From DATCYX01 sp037444705 (GTDB taxonomy: Bacteria; Chloroflexota; Anaerolineae; Anaerolineales; UBA4823), in the NCBI GenBank assembly GCA_037444705.1, contig JBBILY010000152.1, positions 1-7,604 of the forward strand: a stretch of 7,604 nucleotides of DNA, given 5' to 3'. Of the stretch, positions 1 to 5,719 are shown one piece after another. The notes below the pieces were generated by a model. That model searched no databases, was not told the origin of the DNA, and saw only the letters and a program-made list of their open reading frames with translations. The position numbers and the translations under genes are program-made. How positions within the stretch are numbered: the first letter of the stretch is position 1; the number at the start of each line of letters is the position of its first letter.

Positions 1-2078
1 CATTGCACACCTACCTTTTCCAACAATGGCTCGGTATAGCGGCACTCGGGGAAATTGCTGCAACTGATAAATTTACCGTATTGCCCCCAGCGGATTACCA
101 GATCATGTCCACATTGCGGGCAGGAGCGTCCAATCGGTTCTGGGCCGCTTTTCATCTCGGGCATAAGTGCGTCTGCCTTTTGCACCTGAGCCGAAAATGG
201 CTGATAGAACTGTCGCACAGTTTCCACCCAATTTTGTTCACCCGAGGCAATGCGATCCAGGTCTTCCTCCATATGCGCGGTGAAACCCACATCAACGATA
301 TTGGGGAAATGCTCTGTGATGAGATCATTCACTAAAAAGCCGGTCTCCGTTGGGATCAGGCGCTTGTTCTCGCGCACCACATAGCCTCGTTCTTGCAAAG
401 TAGACAGGGTCGGAGCGTAAGTCGAAGGCCGACCAATGCCATACTCCTCTAAAGTGCGCACCAGGGTGGCTTCGGTATAGCGCGGTGGGGGTTGAGTAAA
501 ATGCTGTTCGGGCAGCAGGTGGAGCAACTTCTGCCCCTGCCCCTCCGTTAAACTGGCAGGAAGGCGAGTTTCTCCCTCCTCCTCGGGTTTCTGATCCTCA
601 TCGCGGGCTTCCTCATAAACCACCATGAAGCCGGCGAAACGCACCGTGGCTCCGGAAGCGCGTAACAGGTACTCGTGTTGGGCTTTTCCTGTGACTTCCA
701 CTGAAATCGTATCAAAGATCGCCGCGGCCATCTGAGAAGCCATAAAACGTTGCCAGATCAATTGATAGAGGCGAAACTGATCACGCGAAAGATATTTCTG
801 CAGCGAGGCGGGGTGGCGCATCACCGAGGTAGGACGGATAGCTTCATGGGCTTCCTGCGCGCCACGCACCCGAGTCTTGTATCTCGGCGGCTCCTTGGGC
901 AAAAACTCCCCGCCAAAACGAGCGCTGATGAACTGACGCGCTTCCTTCTGAGCCAATTCGGACACGTTGGTCGAATCGGTACGCATATAAGTAATCAAAC
1001 CCACGCTCCCCCCTTCGCCGACATCCACACCTTCATAGAGTTGCTGAGCCAGAGCCATTGTGCGTTTGGCTGTATATCCCAGGCGGCGGGAAGCCTCCTG
1101 CTGTAAGGTGCTGGTGATGAATGGCGGTGGAGGATTTCTACGCCTTTCACCCCGCTTAATTTTCGTAATCAGGTAAGAGGCTGCCTCCATATCCACCAGC
1201 AGAGGCTGGACGTCGGCTTCGGTGCTCAAGACAGGATCCTTCCCGTCCACCTTGGCCAGTTTGGCGATAAAACTCTCCTTTCCGCCTTCAGGCAGGAACT
1301 CAGCCGCGATGGTCCAATACTCTTCGGGCACAAAGGCTTGAATTTCACGCTCACGTTCCACAATCAGACGCAAAGCCACAGATTGTACCCGCCCGGCAGA
1401 GAGCCGACTGCGCACCTTTCGCCACAATAACGGGCTCAGGTTATATCCAACCAGGCGATCCAGCACGCGGCGCGCCTGCTGAGCGTTTACCAGATCCATG
1501 TTGATCCCTCGCGGGTGAGCGAAAGCTTCAGCAATCGCCGGTTCGGTAATCTCATGGAAAACCACTCGGCGTGCAACCTGCGGCTCAATTTCCGCCGATT
1601 CCATCAGATGCCAGGCGATTGCTTCACCCTCGCGGTCGGGGTCTGTCGCCAGATATACCTCTTCTGCCTTCTGCGCCAGGGCTTTGATCTCCTTGACCAC
1701 CTGGCGTTTCTCGTCTGGAACACGATATTTCGGAGCGAAGTCATTTTCGACATCCACCGCTAACTGCGATTTCAACAAATCGCGCACATGGCCAATCGAG
1801 GCTTTAACCGTATAGCCCTTGCCTAAAAACCGTCCCACTGTGCGAGCCTTGGCCGGCGATTCAACGATAACCAATTTGCCGGAGCGATTGGGTTTCTCCT
1901 TGGCCGGTGCGTCCTTGGGCTGCAACCCCTGGTGCGCTTCAGTTCGTCCCATACGAAAGATAGACGTTCCGCATACTGAACAAGTCCCGCGTGTTGCGGG
2001 GTTGCCATTTTCCGTGAACACGGGTTGGGGATCTTTTATTTCTCTTTTTGCCTTGCATTTTACGCAATAGGCTTCCAC
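1..2078 (-). CDS. topA: DNA topoisomerase I (type IA) with N-terminal zinc ribbon; 3' end cut off by the window edge
   Basis: Relaxes negatively supercoiled DNA by cutting one strand through a 5'-phosphotyrosine. I translated it by hand: 692 residues are open without a frameshift, and the C-terminus lies beyond base 1. Residues 1-44 form a CxxC...CxxC ribbon (C5, C8, C33, C36) resembling DUF5679. TOPRIM starts near residue 67 (KLVIVESPAKA) and carries the metal-binding DPDREGEA (D146, D148, E150). LSAGRVQS follows, then the active-site tyrosine Y364 in GLITYMRTDST, and then HEAIRPT. The first C-terminal topoisomerase zinc finger is visible (C653, C656, C673, C679). E. coli TopA has 865 residues, so perhaps 100-200 are missing. 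The GTG start at 2078-2076 is chosen because GGAGG lies 6 nt upstream and the ribbon begins directly at it. It lies 48 bp after the guanylyltransferase stop, with no terminator or clear promoter between, so it is probably cotranscribed with dprA. Confidence 0.97.
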   Translation of the reverse strand, partial: MEAYCVKCKAKREIKDPQPVFTENGNPATRGTCSVCGTSIFRMGRTEAHQGLQPKDAPAKEKPNRSGKLVIVESPAKARTVGRFLGKGYTVKASIGHVRDLLKSQLAVDVENDFAPKYRVPDEKRQVVKEIKALAQKAEEVYLATDPDREGEAIAWHLMESAEIEPQVARRVVFHEITEPAIAEAFAHPRGINMDLVNAQQARRVLDRLVGYNLSPLLWRKVRSRLSAGRVQSVALRLIVEREREIQAFVPEEYWTIAAEFLPEGGKESFIAKLAKVDGKDPVLSTEADVQPLLVDMEAASYLITKIKRGERRRNPPPPFITSTLQQEASRRLGYTAKRTMALAQQLYEGVDVGEGGSVGLITYMRTDSTNVSELAQKEARQFISARFGGEFLPKEPPRYKTRVRGAQEAHEAIRPTSVMRHPASLQKYLSRDQFRLYQLIWQRFMASQMAAAIFDTISVEVTGKAQHEYLLRASGATVRFAGFMVVYEEARDEDQKPEEEGETRLPASLTEGQGQKLLHLLPEQHFTQPPPRYTEATLVRTLEEYGIGRPSTYAPTLSTLQERGYVVRENKRLIPTETGFLVNDLITEHFPNIVDVGFTAHMEEDLDRIASGEQNWVETVRQFYQPFSAQVQKADALMPEMKSGPEPIGRSCPQCGHDLVIRWGQYGKFISCSNFPECRYTEPLLEKVGVQ

Positions 2079-2083
2079 AATAC

Positions 2084-2089
2084 ACCTCC
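2084..2089 (-). promoter_or_regulatory. Ribosome binding site of topA
   Basis: On the minus strand GGAGGT precedes the GTG codon at 2078-2076, with about 6 nt between GGAGG and the codon. It decides the non-ATG start, which keeps the whole N-terminal zinc ribbon in the protein. Confidence 0.8.
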
Positions 2090-2126
2090 AAAATACCAAT
2101 GCGTTGTTTGGTCCTATGTTTTCTCG

Positions 2127-3215
2127 TTATAAATAGTTTTGACCGCTCTCTTTTAGTTGCTTGACTACCTGACGAACCTTTTGCGCCTGATCTTTACGGC
2201 AAACCAGCAAGACATCGCCGGTGTCCACGACAACCAAATCTTCTACCCCTATGGTTACGATCAGGCGATGTTCTTGATTAACATATACCAGCGACTGACG
2301 GGTATCAACTCCCAGATGTTTTCCGCCCATGACGATATTACCGTTCTCGTCGCTGGGTAAGATATCGAAGAGCGAGTCCCAACTGCCCACATCATTCCAC
2401 TGCAATCCATCCGCCGGGATTACTGCTACATTGGATGCGCCTTCCATGATCCCATAGTCAATCGTCTCTGATCTCAAACCAGACCAAACGCGCTCCAGAA
2501 CCTGGCGCGCCTCAGGTGTCCCCCAGGCGCGGGAAATCTCTAACAAGCCTTGATATAAATCTGGCATTTGAGCCGCAAACTCGGCCAACACCCCCTCCAC
2601 GCGCCAGACGAACATGCCTGAATTCCAGATGTGATTGTCATCCCCCAGCATCTGACGCGCCTGCTTTTCATCTGGTTTCTCTTTGAAACGCAATACGCAA
2701 TAAGCATCCAGGTCTCGATACCTGCCAAGATATTCCCCACGTTGAATGTAACCGTAACCGGTTGCAGGATAGGTAGGCCTGATTCCCAGAGTTACTAGGT
2801 ATCCATCTTGGGCCGCATCGTAAGCCGCCAGGAGCAAGTGTCGGAAGCCCACCTCATTGCCAATGTAGTGATCAGAAGTGAGCACGGCCATGATTGCCTG
2901 TGGATCCAGATGTTGCAAAGCGACCGCGGCTAAGCCAACCACAGAGGCGGTGCCTCGTGGTTGAGGCTCCAATAGATAATTTTGAGGGGGAACGCGAGGG
3001 CATAGCTGCTGCAGAACTTTTGCCTGATCTTCTACGGTGACTACAAAAATCCTCTCCGGAGGGAAAACCCCCTCCAGACGCTCCACAGAAGTTTGAAACA
3101 GGCTTCGTTCTTCCAACAGGCGTAACATCTGCTTGGGGTGTGCCTGGCGTGAGAGCGGCCACAGGCGTGTGCCACCACCCCCAGCCATGATTACTGCATA
3201 ATAATGGTCCAACAT
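2127..3215 (-). CDS. manC: Mannose-1-phosphate guanylyltransferase (GDP-mannose pyrophosphorylase), short form
   Basis: Makes GDP-mannose from mannose-1-phosphate and GTP, the cytoplasmic donor for mannosylated polysaccharides, glycolipids and related sugars. The 362-residue protein has the nucleotidyltransferase signature MAGGGGTRLWPLSR (10-23) with PKQ at 27-29, EPQPRGTA (83-90), TSDHYI (113-118), GYGYI (153-157), the sugar-binding FKEKP (177-181), WNSGMF (197-202), IDYGIME (252-258) and DVGSWDSL (275-282). A short beta-rich C-terminal segment follows (about 290-340). It lacks the C-terminal phosphomannose isomerase domain of the roughly 470-residue bifunctional ManC/AlgA enzymes. Specificity for mannose over another hexose phosphate is inferred from family resemblance. 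The ATG start has GGAGTG about 9 nt upstream. It begins 16 bp after the dprA stop, so cotranscription is likely. No other sugar gene is in the window, so the pathway it serves cannot be told from context. Confidence 0.92.
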   Translation of the reverse strand: MLDHYYAVIMAGGGGTRLWPLSRQAHPKQMLRLLEERSLFQTSVERLEGVFPPERIFVVTVEDQAKVLQQLCPRVPPQNYLLEPQPRGTASVVGLAAVALQHLDPQAIMAVLTSDHYIGNEVGFRHLLLAAYDAAQDGYLVTLGIRPTYPATGYGYIQRGEYLGRYRDLDAYCVLRFKEKPDEKQARQMLGDDNHIWNSGMFVWRVEGVLAEFAAQMPDLYQGLLEISRAWGTPEARQVLERVWSGLRSETIDYGIMEGASNVAVIPADGLQWNDVGSWDSLFDILPSDENGNIVMGGKHLGVDTRQSLVYVNQEHRLIVTIGVEDLVVVDTGDVLLVCRKDQAQKVRQVVKQLKESGQNYL

Positions 3216-3231
3216 GGCTTATCTCACTCCG

Positions 3232-4347
3232 CTACACTCGATAGTCTGCCGTTTCATCCCGAACGGCAACATAGTGCATCCCACCCACCTGCCGTACCAT
3301 CCCTTTGAGTTCCATAAGAGCCAGAGTGGCAGATATCTTTTCAATCGGCATCTCCAGACGAGCACGGATCTCATCTACATGCATGGGTTCTCGCCCGATC
3401 ACACTCAGTAACTTGGCTTCAAACTCATCCACAGGTAAAACCTGACGTGCGCTGCGTTGCTGACTGAGGGAAACCAAATCCAAGGCTTCCATCACTTCTC
3501 TGGCATCCAGCAGAGGCCTCGCCCCCTGTTGGATGAGGCGGTTACACCCCAGGCTTTGGAGAGCGGTAATGCTCCCCGGCACTGCAAACACTTCCCTTCC
3601 TTGCTCAGCGGCAAATTCAGCGGTAATTAAAGCGCCGCTGCGTTCGCCTGCCTCAGCCACAATCACCGCCAGGGAAAGACCCGAGATGATACGGTTGCGT
3701 GGGGGAAAATTAACCCCCTCAGGTAAAGTGCCCGGTGGGTAGTCGCTGATCAGGGCGCCATTGGCAACGATTTTCTCTGCCAGTTGGCGATGTTCCGGCG
3801 GATAAATATAATCCACCCCGCTACCCAACACGGCCAGGGTTCGTCCTCCTGCCAGGAGCGCAGCTTTGTGGGCCACCGCGTCCACGCCGCGCGCCAGCCC
3901 GCTGACGATGGTGATCCCATTGCGCGCCAGCGTCGAGGCAATCTCTTCCGTCACCTGACGACCATAGGCTGTGATGCGGCGGGTGCCAACAATGGCAACA
4001 GCCCATTCATCCTCCGCCAAAAGACTCCCCAATACATATAGCACAGGAGGCGGTTGATCAATATCCTTCAAGTGCTGCGGATATGCCTCATCCTCCCAGG
4101 TAAGCACCTGTATGCCCAGACTTTCAATCTGACCCCAGACCTTTTCTAACGCCCCGCTTGACCTCACCTGAACTAAGGTCTCCACAAATCTGGGAGCAAG
4201 ACCCGCGGCGCGCAGGTCCTGAGGCGAGGCCTTCCAGGCGCTTGCTACATCTCCAAAGTATGAGAGCAACCGCCGCAGGCGTACCGCGCCAATTCCTTTC
4301 ACTAGATTAAATCCAACCCAGTATAGCCTGGACTCGTCCAAATCCAA
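3232..4347 (-). CDS. dprA: DNA processing protein DprA/Smf
   Basis: DprA binds incoming single-stranded DNA in the cytoplasm during natural transformation, shields it and loads RecA; it is also kept in many bacteria not known to be competent. The 371-residue protein has an N-terminal helical, helix-hairpin-helix/SAM-like part (about 1-65), a Rossmann-like core with VGTR (120-123), SGLARGVDAVAH (149-160), FPPRNRIISGLS (214-225), SGALITA (237-243) and GCNRLIQQGA (267-276), and a C-terminal winged helix (about 305-360). The winged helix is of the DML1-like type found in many DprA proteins. The start is TTG at 4347-4345: AGGAG sits 6 nt upstream and the first conserved residues follow at once. 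It lies 79 bp after rimM, with its own apparent promoter in that gap, and 16 bp before the guanylyltransferase gene. Proximity to topA is a common bacterial pairing. No competence genes are in view, so active transformation is not shown. Confidence 0.95.
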   Translation of the reverse strand: MDLDESRLYWVGFNLVKGIGAVRLRRLLSYFGDVASAWKASPQDLRAAGLAPRFVETLVQVRSSGALEKVWGQIESLGIQVLTWEDEAYPQHLKDIDQPPPVLYVLGSLLAEDEWAVAIVGTRRITAYGRQVTEEIASTLARNGITIVSGLARGVDAVAHKAALLAGGRTLAVLGSGVDYIYPPEHRQLAEKIVANGALISDYPPGTLPEGVNFPPRNRIISGLSLAVIVAEAGERSGALITAEFAAEQGREVFAVPGSITALQSLGCNRLIQQGARPLLDAREVMEALDLVSLSQQRSARQVLPVDEFEAKLLSVIGREPMHVDEIRARLEMPIEKISATLALMELKGMVRQVGGMHYVAVRDETADYRV

Positions 4348-4352
4348 CCCCT

Positions 4353-4357
4353 ACTCC
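4353..4357 (-). promoter_or_regulatory. Ribosome binding site of dprA
   Basis: AGGAG on the minus strand lies 6 nt before the TTG codon at 4347-4345. It supports TTG rather than a later codon as the dprA start. Confidence 0.75.
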
Positions 4358-4390
4358 TGAGAATTCCAACCTGTTCGCCAAAACGTACAC

Positions 4391-4420
4391 AGAATACCAC
4401 ACGCCTTTTATGCCTGTCAA
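4391..4420 (-). promoter_or_regulatory. Promoter of the dprA-manC-topA unit
   Basis: On the minus strand a perfect TTGACA (4420-4415) is followed by an 18-bp spacer and TATTCT (4396-4391), preceded by TG in the extended -10 position (TGGTATTCT). The expected start point is near 4384, giving a leader of about 37 nt that contains the dprA ribosome binding site. It fits a housekeeping sigma-70 promoter. It is a sequence match only; the transcript has not been seen. Confidence 0.65.
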
Positions 4421-4426
4421 GACGGG

Positions 4427-4996
4427 CTAAATGAGCCCTTGCAGTAAATGCACTCGCATTTGCCCGCGCTCGAGATCAATGTCAAGGACCACCTCGTCTA
4501 TTATAGGCAGTAAAACCTCCAGCCCATTCTCCATGCGCACCACACAGACGTCATGAACGCCAGTTTCCAGGATCTCTGCCACCGAACCTAACACAACACC
4601 TTCATCCGTAATAACTTTAAGACCCAGGAGCTGATGATGATAATACTCACCTTCTGGCAAGGGTGGGATTTCATCGGCGCGCACATAGACTGTCGAATTC
4701 CTTAACTCTTCCGCTTGCTGCCTGCCGCGGCACTCCTCAAAGGTTATTAATGCCAGATTCTCATATTCGTCATAAGGACGGAGGCGAAAGACACTCATGG
4801 GCTTTCGTCCTTCCCCCACGTACACCCTCTTACCTGGACACAGACGTTCAGGAAAGTCGGTCCATACCTCCATGATCAACTCCCCGGCAATGCCATGAGG
4901 GCGGCGCAGGCGACCAACGGCAATGAAAACAGGCTCGCCAGGTGCGGGCGAGCCTGCGGCTGGGCCGTAAGCATTGCGGTTCTGGTCTGAGATCAT
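4427..4996 (-). CDS. rimM: Ribosome maturation factor RimM (16S rRNA processing)
   Basis: Assists assembly of the 30S subunit head, working with ribosomal protein S19 and 16S rRNA. The 189-residue protein shows the N-terminal RimM domain signature GRLRRPHGIAGE (28-39), then GRQQAEELR (91-99), the linker PLPEGEYYHHQLLG (112-125), and a C-terminal PRC-barrel with LGSVAEILETGVHDV (136-150) and LLPIIDEVV (162-170). The ATG overlaps the khpA stop as ATGA, which suggests translational coupling; no strong Shine-Dalgarno is seen (GGAG is 14 nt away). About 20 residues before the conserved domain (rich in Ala, Pro and Gly) are unlike most family members, but there is no other ATG before residue 42, so the start is probably right. 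A GC-rich hairpin falls inside this extension. The next gene is dprA, not the usual trmD. Confidence 0.95.
   Translation of the reverse strand: MISDQNRNAYGPAAGSPAPGEPVFIAVGRLRRPHGIAGELIMEVWTDFPERLCPGKRVYVGEGRKPMSVFRLRPYDEYENLALITFEECRGRQQAEELRNSTVYVRADEIPPLPEGEYYHHQLLGLKVITDEGVVLGSVAEILETGVHDVCVVRMENGLEVLLPIIDEVVLDIDLERGQMRVHLLQGLI
4931..4955 (-). repeat. GC-rich inverted repeat (hairpin) near the 5' end of rimM
   Basis: AGGCTCGCC at 4931-4939 and its exact reverse complement at 4947-4955 enclose a 7-base loop. The stem is 9 bp with seven G-C pairs. In the mRNA it lies 42-66 nt into rimM and encodes part of the unconserved Ala/Pro/Gly leader of the protein. No T tract follows, so it is not an intrinsic terminator. 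A role in translation or mRNA stability is only a possibility. Confidence 0.7.
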
Positions 4997-5229
4997 CGGG
5001 GGTCTTCGATCTCCAAAGAAGCGCGTTTCCCTTCCTGGGCTGCCGCTACCTGGAGCAGAGTACGCATAGCGTTGACCACCCGCCCGCCTTTACCAATCAC
5101 CCGCCCCATGTCCTCTTTGGCGACGTGCAGCCTCAAATTTACCGTTGGGCCGCGCTGGAGTTGAACCACTCTCACTTGAGTCGGGTCACCCACTAGCGAG
5201 CCAGCGATATATTCGATTAATTCTTTCAC
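4993..5229 (-). CDS. khpA: Small KH-domain RNA-binding protein KhpA
   Basis: A 78-residue single KH domain (about 28-75) with the RNA-contacting loop GKGG at 46-49 inside MGRVIGKGGRVVNAMR. In Gram-positive bacteria KhpA pairs with KhpB (Jag/EloR) and affects cell elongation and RNA metabolism; the partner is not in this window. The gene position between rpsP and rimM is the classic one (ylqC in Bacillus). The start is GTG at 5229-5227, supported by AGGAGG 6 nt upstream; an ATG 2 nt earlier is out of frame and is followed at once by TGA. The stop overlaps the rimM ATG. It starts 83 bp after rpsP, in a gap with no convincing terminator or promoter. Confidence 0.93.
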   Translation of the reverse strand: MKELIEYIAGSLVGDPTQVRVVQLQRGPTVNLRLHVAKEDMGRVIGKGGRVVNAMRTLLQVAAAQEGKRASLEIEDPR

Positions 5230-5231
5230 AT
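5226..5231 (-). other. Start-stop minimal ORF (ATG TGA) overlapping the khpA GTG start
   Basis: On the minus strand ATG (5231-5229) is followed directly by TGA (5228-5226). Its G is the first base of the khpA GTG. Both codons lie downstream of the same AGGAGG, at 4 and 6 nt. A ribosome starting on the ATG would stop at once. It may be chance. Confidence 0.5.
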
Positions 5232-5237
5232 GCCACC

Positions 5238-5243
5238 TCCTGC
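5238..5243 (-). promoter_or_regulatory. Ribosome binding site of khpA
   Basis: A perfect AGGAGG on the minus strand, 6 nt before the GTG at 5229-5227. It decides the GTG start, since the only nearby ATG is out of frame and closed by TGA. Confidence 0.85.
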
Positions 5244-5312
5244 GGCCTCGTATTTTCTAACCGCAAACATTGAACCCTTCAGCAGACCGCCAGGATTAGC
5301 CGTGTTAATGGC

Positions 5313-5693
5313 TTATACCGCCTGATTGGCAGCCTTAGATTTCCGGGGTTGGGCTGTGCGGGTTTTGGCAAGCGGCTGTCGCGCAGCCTCCGCAGCCGCG
5401 GCTTCTGCCAACAAGACTTCCAGGGCTTCACCCTTTTTATAGCGCTCGAAACGCTCCCGCAAACCCACGCTGCGGAATAACTTTTCGACTGCTTCGCTCG
5501 GTTGCGCACCATGGCTCATCCAATGATAAACGCGATCCTCTTGAATGTGGATCGTTGCCGGGTCCGTGCGGGGATTGTACCAGCCCACAATTTCCAGAAA
5601 CCTTCCATCGCGAGGGGCTTCTTCATCAGCAACGACAATACGATAACTGGGTTGTCCTTTCCCTCCAACACGGCGTAATCGAATTTTTACCAT
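5313..5693 (-). CDS. rpsP: 30S ribosomal protein S16 with a long C-terminal tail
   Basis: Binds 16S rRNA early in assembly of the small subunit body. The N-terminal 80 or so residues are a normal S16: MVKIRLRRVGGKGQPSYRIVV at the start, then ADEEAPRDGRFLEIVGWYNP, HIQEDRVYHWMSHGAQPSEAV and a closing VGL near 76-78. The protein is 126 residues against about 80-90 in most bacteria. The extra part (about 85-126) has an Ala/Glu-rich helical stretch (LLAEAAAAEAA) followed by a basic, probably disordered tail with several Lys and Arg. The ATG start has AAGGAG 9 nt upstream. It begins 26 bp after ffh, so the two are surely cotranscribed. Confidence 0.97.
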   Translation of the reverse strand: MVKIRLRRVGGKGQPSYRIVVADEEAPRDGRFLEIVGWYNPRTDPATIHIQEDRVYHWMSHGAQPSEAVEKLFRSVGLRERFERYKKGEALEVLLAEAAAAEAARQPLAKTRTAQPRKSKAANQAV

Positions 5694-5719
5694 TGACCAG
5701 CACTCCTTCTATAAATATT

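Noticed and set aside
3..1106. Plus-strand open frames opposite topA
   Set aside because: They are shadows of the topA coding strand, with no ribosome binding sites or recognisable motifs.
2079..2126. Separate promoter or terminator before topA
   Set aside because: The 48 bp hold only the Shine-Dalgarno; I found no hairpin and no -35/-10 pair.
4457..4485. TTGACA on the minus strand inside rimM as a second promoter
   Set aside because: At 17 bp spacing the -10 would be CAAATG, a poor match, and the bases encode conserved RimM residues.
5230..5312. Possible terminator or promoter in the rpsP-khpA gap
   Set aside because: Only a 4-bp AGCC/GGCT stem with no T tract, and no hexamer pair with good spacing. 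The khpA Shine-Dalgarno is the only clear signal.
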